The notes under the pieces: generated by a model
What the model was told of the DNA's origin: nothing
What the model saw: the letters and a program-made list of their open reading frames with translations, nothing else
Databases searched by the model: none
Origin: Metarhizobium sp964253915
GTDB taxonomy: Bacteria > Pseudomonadota > Alphaproteobacteria > Rhizobiales > Rhizobiaceae
Direction: 5' to 3'
DNA length: 64,000 nucleotides
NCBI RefSeq assembly: GCF_964253915.1
Contig: NZ_CAXUSG020000008.1
Coordinates: forward strand, 124,001-188,000
In this document: piece after piece, positions 17,554 through 25,095 of the stretch
How positions within the stretch are numbered: the first letter of the stretch is position 1
Layout: every line of letters begins with the position of its first letter
Position numbers and translations under genes: made by a program

Positions 17554-18744
17554 TCAAACCAGGTCGGCGGAGGCGCCTTCGCTGGTCATCGCATGGGCGA
17601 TGCGTTCTGCGAGGCTGTCCGGGGTGCCCTTGTTCTTGCTCTTGCCTGTCGTGAGGATCGCGTGGATGGGCGAGGCGGAGCCTTCCTTCATCGCCGTCAG
17701 CGCCACCATCCTGGCGGCAAGCGAGGCGATTTCGACACGCAATGCCTCATCCTGTTCCGGCGTGCGCGCCTGGCGCAGGCGCTCGCTCAGATCGGCATTC
17801 TCGCCCCGCAGGTCTTCGGCCAGTTCTTCGCTGGTGTAGGCTGGTTCCTCGACCACGCTTGCGGCGCGGGTTTCGGCGACGATTTCCTTGACCGCCGCCT
17901 TCCGGCGGCTGCTGACGCCGGGCATCTCGATGGCTGCGACGCGCAGCGCCTTGTTGGCCTCGCGCAGCTCGGTGCTGTTTTTCTTCAGCCGTTCCTTGAG
18001 GCGGGTATTGTCCTGGGTGCGCCGTTCCAACAGACCTTCGCGGTCGGCATTGAGCGTCTGTTCGCGCATCAGGCGTTCCTCCAGCCGCAAGGCGCGGTGC
18101 TCTTCTTTCGACAGGCGCATCTCGGCATCCTTGGCGCGCTGCGTCATCAGCTTGAGGTCGTGGCGCAGGGAATCGCGCTCGTCGCGCAGCGAGGCGATGC
18201 GCGACTGGGCGCTTTCGGTCATCGTGCCGGAGGCGGCGAGATCGATCTTGAGATTGTCGATATCGGCGATGAGCTTGTTGATCCGCCGGTTCAGCGTCTG
18301 GATTTCTTCGCCCTTCGCCGTGCCGATGTCTTCGGCGTCCTTCAGCTTGCCTTTCAGCTGGTCGGCATAACTGTCCTCGCGGCGCAGGCGCGAGCGCATG
18401 TCGGCTGCCTCGACGTTCATCTCGCTGATCTGCATCTGCAACTCGGCATTTTCCGATTGCAGGCGGCCGGCATCCTTCAAGAGGTTTTCGTTGCGAAGCT
18501 GGATGTTGAGCGCCTTTTCGCGCTCGCGGATGAGGTCCTGGCCGATCTTGGCGTTTTCAGCGGCGTAGACGGCCCGGGCCATGTCCTTCTGGGCGCGGAT
18601 TTCCTGCGGGCTGAGCGGCATGGTGGCCTTGAGCCGCCTCTCGGTGAACCAGACGACGCGGCGCAACACGATCGGCGCCAGCAGCAGAACGGCCAGAACC
18701 GCGCTCAAGAAACCAAGTCCGTACAGGATAGCGTATTGGATCAC
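17554..18744 (-). CDS. Membrane-anchored coiled-coil protein
   Basis: The 396-residue protein starts at a GTG. One N-terminal membrane helix (about 3-28, AILYGLGFLSAVLAVLLLAPIVL) is followed by an almost unbroken charged coiled coil from about 60 to 285, rich in Glu, Arg and Leu heptads (for example LQSENAELQMQISEMNVEAADM). A C-terminal tail to 396 contains a second coil. This shape resembles cytoskeletal or envelope scaffolds. I recognise no enzyme motif; the role is unknown. Confidence 0.85.
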   Translation of the reverse strand: MIQYAILYGLGFLSAVLAVLLLAPIVLRRVVWFTERRLKATMPLSPQEIRAQKDMARAVYAAENAKIGQDLIREREKALNIQLRNENLLKDAGRLQSENAELQMQISEMNVEAADMRSRLRREDSYADQLKGKLKDAEDIGTAKGEEIQTLNRRINKLIADIDNLKIDLAASGTMTESAQSRIASLRDERDSLRHDLKLMTQRAKDAEMRLSKEEHRALRLEERLMREQTLNADREGLLERRTQDNTRLKERLKKNSTELREANKALRVAAIEMPGVSSRRKAAVKEIVAETRAASVVEEPAYTSEELAEDLRGENADLSERLRQARTPEQDEALRVEIASLAARMVALTAMKEGSASPIHAILTTGKSKNKGTPDSLAERIAHAMTSEGASADLV

Positions 18745-18910
18745 GGTGAGACCATCTGCTGGATATTCATGCCTGCTTAAGGATACCGATCATAAAACAT
18801 GAGCGGCCTTCAGCTGCAAGCATTCCCTCTGTTTAAGATTAATTGCAGTAACTTCAGTTACTTTTCGACAACAGGGAGACCGTTCTTCTATCAGGCGTGC
18901 AGAAGCTCGC

Positions 18911-19501
18911 TCAGAAGGGATTCCAGGTCGGCGAGCGGGTCACCTTGAGGTAGCCGACATTGACGCCGAGGCGGGCACCGAGGCCGGTGCGGATCGGCAC
19001 GATCACCACATCATTGTTGCGCAGCACCGTCATGCCGACGCCGGCGACGACGAAGGCCGAACCGCTGACGCCGCCGAAGCGCTTGTAAAGCTCCTCGACG
19101 CTGGAAAGATTGTAGACCAGCATCATGGCGCGGCTGCCCTGTCCGCCGTAGTCGATGCCGAGCGAGGGGCCTTGCCAGAACACCGGATGCTGGCCGGCAT
19201 TCTTGGTGTAGAGTTCGCCTTCGCCGTAGGTCAGGCCAGCGATGAAGGCGCCGGAACCTTCCTGGCCCAACACATAGCCGTTGGGCAGGCCGTATTGCTG
19301 GAAGGCGCGCTCCACAACCTTGGCGAGGCCGCCGCTGGCGGAACCAAAGAAACCATGGCCGGCATCGACGATTTCCTGCATCGTGTACTGGCTGGAATCG
19401 GCTGCGAGCGTCGGTCTTGCAGTCAGCGCCGCTGCCACGAGCGCAAAAACCGTCAGGGCAAGTCGGATGCCTGCAAGGCTGCGAATGGGGTCAAAGCGCA
19501 T
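18911..19501 (-). CDS. eipA: Envelope integrity protein EipA (DUF1134)
   Basis: The 196-residue periplasmic protein has an N-terminal signal peptide (hydrophobic segment about 11-30, cleavage likely after TLAA). The DUF1134 domain follows, with the Gly-rich GSASGGLAKVVERAFQQYGLPNGYVLGQEG and GQHPVFWQGPSLGIDYGGQGSR blocks. In Brucella abortus EipA is needed for resistance to envelope stress and is activated directly by CtrA. A CtrA box sits 72 bp upstream here, and ctrA itself is 2 kb away. The start MRFDPIRSL gives a proper signal peptide; longer in-frame starts would not. Confidence 0.92.
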   Translation of the reverse strand: MRFDPIRSLAGIRLALTVFALVAAALTARPTLAADSSQYTMQEIVDAGHGFFGSASGGLAKVVERAFQQYGLPNGYVLGQEGSGAFIAGLTYGEGELYTKNAGQHPVFWQGPSLGIDYGGQGSRAMMLVYNLSSVEELYKRFGGVSGSAFVVAGVGMTVLRNNDVVIVPIRTGLGARLGVNVGYLKVTRSPTWNPF

Positions 19502-19572
19502 GATGTCGTCCGTCCTCTCGCGGTGGGAAATCGAATCCCGGAATGGCGTGGGTGCATTTTGGTCGGTTCGCC

Positions 19573-19587
19573 TTAACAATCGGTTTA
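19573..19587. promoter_or_regulatory. CtrA box upstream of eipA
   Basis: TTAA-N7-TTTA, one mismatch from the CtrA consensus TTAA-N7-TTAA, lies 72 bp before the eipA start in the 292-bp gap shared with chpT (19502-19793). Direct CtrA control of eipA is known in Brucella. It could also serve chpT. Confidence 0.55.
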
Positions 19588-19793
19588 CCAAATATGGTGT
19601 CTTTATGGCGCTGGAAATCCCGTTCCAGGCTGGAGAAGGGCCGAGGGCGCTAACGGGCAAGCCGGCGCGGCAAGCAGCGCGACGGCGGGCATGGGCTTTG
19701 CGCCGCCTCTTCGCCGGCCGTCGGGGATCTATTTTCGCGCAATCTTCACATGCGAAGAACAGCACGAGCATTGAAAAGATTCAGGAGAACACC

Positions 19794-20435
19794 ATGCCGA
19801 AGAACCCCAATCTCACCCTCAGCGGGCCTGATCTTGCCGCGCTGCTCTGCAGCCGCGTCTGCCACGACGTCATTTCGCCCGTCGGCGCCATCAACAACGG
19901 CCTGGAACTGCTCGACGAAGGCGGTGCCGATGCCGATGCAATGGATCTCATCCGCACCAGCGCGCTGAATGCCTCGGTCCGGCTGAAGTTCGCCCGCCTT
20001 GCCTTCGGCGCATCCGGCTCCGTCGGTGCCTCGATCGATACGGGCGAAGCGGAAAAGGCGGCGAAGGATTTCGCCAGCGCCGACAAGAAGACCGAGGTGA
20101 TCTGGAACGGCCCGCGTGCCATCATCGCCAAGAACCGCGTCAAGCTGCTGCTCAACCTTTTCCTGGTCGCCTACGGCGCCATTCCGCGTGGTGGCTCGCT
20201 GGATATCACGCTGGAAAACCCGGAACTCGATGCGGTCTTCACCATCGTCGCCAAGGGCCGGATGATGCGTCTGCCGCCGAAGTTCGTGGAAATCTGCACC
20301 GGTACGGTCGAAGAAGCCATCGATGCCCACTCGATCCAGCCCTACTACACCGTATTGCTGGCCGATGAAGCCGGCATGGAACTGTCCCACGAAGTCACGC
20401 CCGAGCAGATCGTCTTCACGGCCAAGTTCGGCTAA
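19794..20435 (+). CDS. chpT: Histidine phosphotransferase ChpT
   Basis: The 213-residue protein carries phosphate from the hybrid kinase CckA to CtrA and CpdR. It is built like a histidine kinase without ATP-binding residues. A helical hairpin carries the phospho-accepting His24 in SRVCHDVISPVGAINNGLELL, followed by a degenerate HATPase-like fold (about 75-213). ATG at 19794 is preceded by CAGGAGA. The gene is followed by a receiver-domain gene and convergent ctrA, so much of the relay is encoded together. Confidence 0.95.
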   Translation: MPKNPNLTLSGPDLAALLCSRVCHDVISPVGAINNGLELLDEGGADADAMDLIRTSALNASVRLKFARLAFGASGSVGASIDTGEAEKAAKDFASADKKTEVIWNGPRAIIAKNRVKLLLNLFLVAYGAIPRGGSLDITLENPELDAVFTIVAKGRMMRLPPKFVEICTGTVEEAIDAHSIQPYYTVLLADEAGMELSHEVTPEQIVFTAKFG

Positions 20436-20550
20436 TCAAGAGTTGTATTTGTTCGTGGGAGCATGGCTTCCGTAACGAATTCTTAGCCTTGCGGACGTTA
20501 TCCTGAGCGCTGTCCTGGAAGCGTCCGCATCCGGCACGAAGGAGTTGAGC

Positions 20551-20913
20551 ATGCAACGTTTGATGATCGCCGATACGTCCGATGTCGTTCGCAAGGTCGG
20601 CAAGCGGATTCTGTCTGAACTCGGCTTTCTGGTCTCGGAAGCAGGTTCAAGCCCGGAAGTGCTTCGCCGCTGCGGCGTGGAAATGCCGAACCTGCTGATC
20701 GTCGATGCGGGCATGGAAGGCGCTATCGAACTGATGACGGCCATCCGCGCCATGCCGAACGGCAATTCCGTGCGCATTTATTACTGCGTCGTCGAGGCCG
20801 ATTTGAAGAAAATGATGCTTGGCAAGCGTGCGGGCGCCAACGACTTCCTGCTCAAGCCGTTCGATCGCAAGATCCTCACCGCGACCTTCGGCAGCCTGGC
20901 CGCCGCCGCCTGA
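20551..20913 (+). CDS. Single-domain receiver (CheY-like), atypical
   Basis: This 120-residue stand-alone receiver keeps the phosphorylatable Asp52 (LLIVDAGMEG), Asp8 of the acid pocket and the Lys of LLKPFDR. Alignment to the KPF motif puts Val where the switch Thr/Ser normally is (YYCVVEAD). The acid pocket is IADTSD instead of an adjacent acidic pair. ATG at 20551 follows GGAG. It lies between chpT and ctrA, so it may receive phosphate from ChpT or act as a decoy. It is not a close match to CpdR. Confidence 0.8.
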   Translation: MQRLMIADTSDVVRKVGKRILSELGFLVSEAGSSPEVLRRCGVEMPNLLIVDAGMEGAIELMTAIRAMPNGNSVRIYYCVVEADLKKMMLGKRAGANDFLLKPFDRKILTATFGSLAAAA

Positions 20914-20939
20914 TTTCTTATCGGCCTACTCGAATCACG

Positions 20940-20970
20940 GCTGCCGCTCTCCGGGACGGCAGCTTTTTTT
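20940..20970 (+). terminator. Terminator of the chpT-side genes
   Basis: A 7-bp stem (20940-20946 with 20957-20963) with a 10-base loop is followed by seven T. It lies 27 bp beyond the receiver gene stop. Confidence 0.8.
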
Positions 20971-21010
20971 GTTGCCTGCAGACGGCGCACCCCGGCGGAT
21001 CCAGGACAAC

Positions 21011-21042
21011 GAAAAACCTGCCCGTCTTGAAAACGGGCAGGT
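21011..21042 (-). terminator. Terminator of ctrA
   Basis: A perfect 10-bp stem (21016-21025 with 21033-21042) has a 7-base loop. On the minus strand it is followed by a T-rich run. It lies 38 bp beyond the ctrA stop. Confidence 0.8.
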
Positions 21043-21079
21043 CGGATATGCGGCAAACAGGGATAGGCGGAGAAAGGTC

Positions 21080-21781
21080 TCAGGCGGTTTCGAGGTAATC
21101 GCTGCCGTCGGGCTCGCGCAGGACGTAGCCGCGGCCCCAGACCGTTTCGATGTAGTTTGCGCCGCCGGCGGCATTGGCCAGCTTCTTGCGCAGCTTGCAG
21201 ATGAAGACGTCGATGATTTTCAGTTCGGGCTCGTCCATGCCGCCGTAGAGGTGGTTCAGGAACATTTCCTTCGTCAGCGTCGTGCCCTTGCGGAGCGAAA
21301 GCAGCTCCAGCATCTGGTATTCCTTGCCGGTCAGATGAACGCGCTGGCCGCCGACTTCGACGGTCTTGGCGTCGAGGTTGACGATCAGTTCGCCGGTCGA
21401 GATGATCGACTGGGCGTGGCCCTTGGAACGGCGGACGATGGCGTGGATACGGGCGACCAGCTCATCCTTGTGGAAAGGCTTGGTCATGTAGTCGTCGGCG
21501 CCGAAGCCGAGACCGCGAACCTTGTCCTCGATGCCGGCCATGCCGGAGAGAATCAGGATCGGCGTCTTGACCTTGGAGAGACGCAGGGTTCTCAGAACTT
21601 CGTAGCCGGACATGTCCGGGAGGTTCAGGTCGAGCAGGATGATGTCGTAATCATACAGCTTGCCGAGATCGACACCTTCTTCGCCAAGATCCGTCGTATA
21701 AACGTTGAAGCTTTCCGATTTGAGCATCAGTTCGATGCTCTGCGCTGTCGCGCTATCGTCTTCGATGAGTAGAACCCGCAT
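21080..21781 (-). CDS. ctrA: Cell cycle response regulator CtrA
   Basis: This is the 233-residue OmpR-type master regulator of the alphaproteobacterial cell cycle. The receiver (1-115) has the phospho-acceptor Asp51 (IILLDLNLPDMSGYE), acid pocket EDD at 7-9 and TKPF. The winged helix (125-225) has GKEYQMLELLSLRKGTTLTKEMFLNHLY and LRKKL. Phosphorylated CtrA activates division and motility genes and blocks replication initiation. The C-terminus is ...YLETA. The start is preceded by GGGGATTAAA. The long upstream region has GANTC sites and CtrA boxes. Confidence 0.98.
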   Translation of the reverse strand: MRVLLIEDDSATAQSIELMLKSESFNVYTTDLGEEGVDLGKLYDYDIILLDLNLPDMSGYEVLRTLRLSKVKTPILILSGMAGIEDKVRGLGFGADDYMTKPFHKDELVARIHAIVRRSKGHAQSIISTGELIVNLDAKTVEVGGQRVHLTGKEYQMLELLSLRKGTTLTKEMFLNHLYGGMDEPELKIIDVFICKLRKKLANAAGGANYIETVWGRGYVLREPDGSDYLETA

Positions 21782-22222
21782 TTTAATCCCCTTTACCGCC
21801 GCCGAAAGGTCGTCCTAGCCTCTACGCGCCACGGATCCAGTCGTTGCCTGATTTGAAAGCTGCCACCAAATGGTTAACAAATTCTGATTCCCTCTGGCAA
21901 GGTATACGAATTCATTAAATATTTTTTGCAGTTCCCTGATTTCCAACAATGAATCGAAAGGCCGCGTTCTCAAATTTCACTTTAAGAAAACCGGCTAAGC
22001 GATTCATCCGACTCCAGCATTCCGTTACCTCGCTTTTTAGGGCTCGGCATTTACTGACCCTTAAATGATCGTCCCTATCATTAACGATGCCCGTAAACGA
22101 AAGGTTACCGACGGTAGGTTTTTATTAACGCCGCGGAAATTTTTTTGATCCGATATGTGTCAGGTCGGTTAAATGGGCCAAAATGTGTGTAGCCGGGGTC
22201 TCGCATCACGGGAGTATTGCGT
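21782..22222. promoter_or_regulatory. ctrA / fliJ-like divergent promoter region
   Basis: This 441-bp AT-rich gap has four CcrM methylation sites GANTC (21886, 21951, 22001 and 22010), all within 130 bp. It also has a CtrA half-site TTAACCAT on the minus strand (21870-21877) and a TTTA-N7-TTAA box (22050-22064). This matches the known logic of ctrA promoters: control by methylation state with GcrA, and CtrA autoregulation. Several further TTAA words near 22,083, 22,126 and 22,168 may be extra half-sites for the rightward gene. Confidence 0.7.
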
Positions 22223-22573
22223 ATGAAGTCGCGTGAGAGCCTAGTTCGCCTGAAAGAGTTTCAGGTGAACGAAAAACGCCGTCAATTGCAGCAATTGCAG
22301 TTGATGATGTCCGAATTCGAACGGATGTCCAAGGAACTCGAGAACCAGATCGTTCTCGAGGAGAAGAAATCGGGCATTTCCGACCCGAATCACTTCGCCT
22401 ATCCGACCTTCGCCAAAGCTGCACGGCAAAGAGCCGACAATCTTCAGGTCTCGATCCGGGAATTGAAGACGCAGCAAGAGGCGGCAGAGGCGGTGCTCGA
22501 GGAGGTTCAGGCGGAATATTCCCGGGCCGCTGCTCTGGAAGAGCGCGATACGTCGACACGTATCCGCGCCTGA
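22223..22573 (+). CDS. fliJ: FliJ-like flagellar export coiled-coil protein
   Basis: The 116-residue protein is almost wholly helical. It begins MKSRESLVRLKEFQVNEKRRQLQQL, the start typical of FliJ, which escorts export chaperones at the flagellar ATPase. Two long coiled-coil helices (10-55 and 70-110) are visible. In Rhizobiales a fliJ-like gene often stands divergent from ctrA, away from the main flagellar cluster, as here. ATG at 22223 has GGGAG upstream. The FliJ call rests on shape and context. Confidence 0.75.
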   Translation: MKSRESLVRLKEFQVNEKRRQLQQLQLMMSEFERMSKELENQIVLEEKKSGISDPNHFAYPTFAKAARQRADNLQVSIRELKTQQEAAEAVLEEVQAEYSRAAALEERDTSTRIRA

Positions 22574-22680
22574 CCGGCCGATAGCCTGACCCGAAACCCG
22601 GTTTCCGACCGCCTATGATGAATGGGATACATTCGTCATAGGCGGGTTTCGGCGTTGTGGCGGCGGCAGGAAAGGCTGGC

Positions 22681-22962
22681 TCAGCCGCTCAGCGCGTCCT
22701 TCCATTCCGGATGCCGGGCCGCTTGCGCCTTGAAGAACGGGCAGAGCGGGAAAATCTTCCAGCCGCCGGCGCGGGCGTCGTCGATGGCATGTTGCGCCAG
22801 GGCCTGTCCGACGCCCTTGCCGCGCAGGGCATCCGGCACGCCGGTGTGATCGACGATGATCAGCTGCGGCGACGTGCGGGAGAATGTCATTTCGCCTTCA
22901 TGACCTTCGAGGCTTGCAACGTAGCGGCCGCCTGACGGCTGTTCTTCTTTGCGAATATCCAT
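22681..22962 (-). CDS. Small GNAT N-acetyltransferase (YidJ/GCN5-like)
   Basis: The 93-residue minimal acetyltransferase has the acetyl-CoA loop DALRGKGVGQALAQHAIDDARAGGWKIFPLCPF, corresponding to the Arg/Gln-X-X-Gly-X-Gly/Ala motif. It ends HPEWKDALSG, as in other yidJ-type proteins. The start at MDIRKEE has GGGAG at good spacing; a GTG-like upstream extension is unlikely. The substrate is unknown. Confidence 0.88.
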   Translation of the reverse strand: MDIRKEEQPSGGRYVASLEGHEGEMTFSRTSPQLIIVDHTGVPDALRGKGVGQALAQHAIDDARAGGWKIFPLCPFFKAQAARHPEWKDALSG

Positions 22963-23011
22963 TTTATCTCCCGATATCATTGTCTATATGCACAGAGGCG
23001 AGGCAAGCCTA

Positions 23012-23056
23012 GAGCATTTCCAGCCGAAGCGGAATCGCTTCGGCGTCGGACAATGC
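23012..23056 (+). repeat. Intergenic repeat, family B, copy 2
   Basis: A diverged copy starts AGCATTTCCAGCCGAAGCGG and has the inner dyad GAAGCG/CGCTTC. It lies 50 bp upstream of the acetyltransferase and before the PqiA-like gene. Confidence 0.55.
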
Positions 23057-23123
23057 AGCAAAACAAAGTGATGGGGCAGGGGGAACAAGCGATGGATGGA
23101 ACCGGGAGCGGGGTGGCGGACGC

Positions 23124-23576
23124 ATGCTGAAGCTCTGGCTAAAACCGTTGCTGTTGGCCGCTGCGCCGTTTTGCCTGGCGCTCGGGCTGGTCCTGCCGCT
23201 GGTGACGTTCGAAAAGCTCTATTTTTTCTCGGACAGTCCGTCGCTGGTCGCTATCGTCGCTGCACTCTGGGCGTCGGGCGACCGGCTCCTGGCGGCATTG
23301 GTCTTCTTGTTGTCCATTGCATGCCCGATGGTGAAGATGATCGGCCTGGCGGCGGAAGTGATGGATACCGGACGCAGCGAGGGCAGCGGATTGATGCACA
23401 GGTTGCTGCCCTTGCTGTCGCGCTGGTCGATGATGGACGTCATGCTGGTGGCGATCGTCATCGTCGCGGCGAAAACAAGTGGCCTGGCAAGCGCTTTCAC
23501 GCAGCCAGGCCTCTGGTTCTACGCCGCGTCTGCAATCGCAGCCGGGCTTCTGCAAGGGCTGATCGCCAAATCCTAG
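23124..23576 (+). CDS. PqiA-like membrane protein
   Basis: The 150-residue inner-membrane protein has four hydrophobic helices and the family blocks LPLVTFEKLYFFSDSPSL, SIACPMVKMIGL and LLPLLSRWSMMDVMLVAIVIV. PqiA proteins of E. coli have two such units and help lipid transport between membranes. This has a single unit, as in many alphaproteobacterial homologues, and no MCE-domain partner is visible. The function here is uncertain. Confidence 0.82.
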   Translation: MLKLWLKPLLLAAAPFCLALGLVLPLVTFEKLYFFSDSPSLVAIVAALWASGDRLLAALVFLLSIACPMVKMIGLAAEVMDTGRSEGSGLMHRLLPLLSRWSMMDVMLVAIVIVAAKTSGLASAFTQPGLWFYAASAIAAGLLQGLIAKS

Positions 23577-23620
23577 GCAATTCCAGCAAAGGCGCTAAGC
23601 GCTTTTGCGCCCGGAATTGC
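23577..23620 (+). repeat. Intergenic repeat, family B, copy 3
   Basis: The 44-bp imperfect palindrome opens GCAATTCC and closes GGAATTGC, with an inner GGCGCTAAGCGC core. It starts directly after the PqiA-like stop and ends 16 bp before the sciP stop, so it may form a shared terminator-like hairpin. Confidence 0.75.
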
Positions 23621-23635
23621 CCGGAACAAAAAGCT

Positions 23636-23911
23636 TCAATGTCTGTATTGCTGAATCCGGGTGGTTCTCAGGCCGGCAAGGCCATGATCGTTGATCGAGG
23701 ATTGCCAGGAAAGGAACTCTTCCACTGTCAGCGTATAACGTTCGCAGGCTTCCTCGAGACTCAACAAGCCACCGCGTACTGCCGCGACAACTTCCGCTTT
23801 CCGGCGGATGACCCAACGGCGCGTATTGGCCGGGGGGAGATCCGCGATGGTCAGCGGGCTGCCATCGGGACCGATGACATATTTCACTCGGGGTCGTATC
23901 ATTTCGGTCAT
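23636..23911 (-). CDS. sciP: CtrA inhibitory protein SciP (DUF1153)
   Basis: The 91-residue DUF1153 protein has the conserved GPDGSPLTIADLPPANTRRWVIRRKAEVV stretch and a helix-turn-helix-like AVRGGLLSLEEACERYTLTVEEFLSWQ. In Caulobacter SciP binds CtrA and stops it recruiting RNA polymerase in swarmer cells. A CtrA box 56 bp upstream fits the known feedback, in which CtrA activates its own inhibitor. It lies 1.9 kb from ctrA. Confidence 0.93.
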   Translation of the reverse strand: MTEMIRPRVKYVIGPDGSPLTIADLPPANTRRWVIRRKAEVVAAVRGGLLSLEEACERYTLTVEEFLSWQSSINDHGLAGLRTTRIQQYRH

Positions 23912-24327
23912 TGGGACTCTCTACACAAACTCAAGACCACATGGGGGGCACTCTATCGTGCCACATTTAAAAATTGACTAAGCTCGGTGTAACTATTTTA
24001 CAACAATTTGAAATGGTTGCGATCCTGACCCAAACAGGACGCTATACAAGCAAAGACAAGCCTTCCGTTGCGTAAATTTGATGCAGACGCATAGCTCCCA
24101 TGCACAATTAGCATTTTATTAAAATTCAAACTTAAAGTATGTGCTGCGCCAACGGAACTGAGCTGGCCTCTATTAGCCGCCGTTCCAGAATTATTCAGCA
24201 TAGCATTCATGCCGCTTCCGCCATTTCCATGGCGCGAGGCTTTTCTTCGTGTCCGGTGCGATCTCGTGCCGGCGCTATAGTTTCTTTGTATTCATTTGTT
24301 GTGGGCCTCGCGCAAGGAGCAGTGAGC
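23912..24327. promoter_or_regulatory. Divergent sciP / LuxR-gene promoter region with CtrA box
   Basis: This 416-bp AT-rich gap contains TTAA-N7-CTAA at 23967-23981, one mismatch from the CtrA consensus, near sciP. AT-rich runs near 24110-24140 may hold the promoter of the LuxR-type gene. I see no convincing gene; a weak open frame runs into the LuxR gene from 24139 but has unusual composition. Confidence 0.5.
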
Positions 24328-25074
24328 ATGGCCGGTTATAATTTTTCGGCCCGCGGTGAGGGTGGTGGCGGAAGTGCCTCGCTCAGGAAGCCGCGTGAGG
24401 CGGCGACGGGGCTTGCCAGTCAGGCGCAAGCGTTTGAAAAGCTTGCCAAGGAGTATGGTTTTTCCTTCTATCTGGTTGCCAGCTTTCCGCAGGGCGACAA
24501 GTCGGATTTCCTCAGCAACCACATTCTCAGCAATTGGCCTGAGGATTTGCGCCGGCGTTATGCGGCGGCGGATGTCTTCCGCTGCAGCTATGTCGTCACC
24601 CGCCTGAAAGAGACCATTCTACCGGTCTTTTCCAATTGCTGCGTTTTCAGCAAAGGCGAGGCGAACCAGAACGCCAATGGCCTGACGGAGGTGTTTTCCC
24701 AGGCCGGCCTGCGCGATACGTTGAGTTTTTCGGTGCATGACACCCGTCTTCGCCACCACATCATCGCGTTTTCCGGCATCAAGGCGACGCTCTCCGAGCA
24801 GGAGAAGATGGAGCTCTTTTTCCGGGCGCTCGGCCTGCTGGAAAACCATGTGCGGCAGGAAGCCGTGCTCGACGGTCCCCGAGAGCGGCTGACCGGCCGC
24901 GAGATCGAATGTCTTCGCTGGTCCGCCGCCGGCAAGAGCAGCGAAGAAATCGCCATTATTCTCGAAATTTCGGCGCATACGGTTGCAAGCTACCTGAAGG
25001 CGGCGATGCGCAAGCTCGACTCGGTCAACCGGATGCAGGCGATCGCACGCGCCTGCCGCTATCGCCTGCTCTGA
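24328..25074 (+). CDS. LuxR-family transcriptional regulator
   Basis: The 248-residue protein has an N-terminal domain resembling an autoinducer-binding domain (about 45-160: FSFYLVASFP, then NWPEDLRRRYAAADVFRCSYVV). The C-terminal LuxR helix-turn-helix is LTGREIECLRWSAAGKSSEEIAIILEISAHTVASYLKAAMRKL (about 182-225). No luxI-type synthase is near, so it is a solo regulator. The start is MAGYNFSA with AAGGAGC upstream; the longer in-frame extension to 24139 looks non-coding. The ligand and targets are unknown. Confidence 0.85.
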   Translation: MAGYNFSARGEGGGGSASLRKPREAATGLASQAQAFEKLAKEYGFSFYLVASFPQGDKSDFLSNHILSNWPEDLRRRYAAADVFRCSYVVTRLKETILPVFSNCCVFSKGEANQNANGLTEVFSQAGLRDTLSFSVHDTRLRHHIIAFSGIKATLSEQEKMELFFRALGLLENHVRQEAVLDGPRERLTGREIECLRWSAAGKSSEEIAIILEISAHTVASYLKAAMRKLDSVNRMQAIARACRYRLL

Positions 25075-25095
25075 TCGCCGCCACGCCCTTTCAGC

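Noticed and set aside
24139..24327. Longer start for the LuxR-type regulator
   Set aside because: The extension is not family-like, lacks a ribosome site and would consume the promoter gap; a good site precedes the ATG at 24328.
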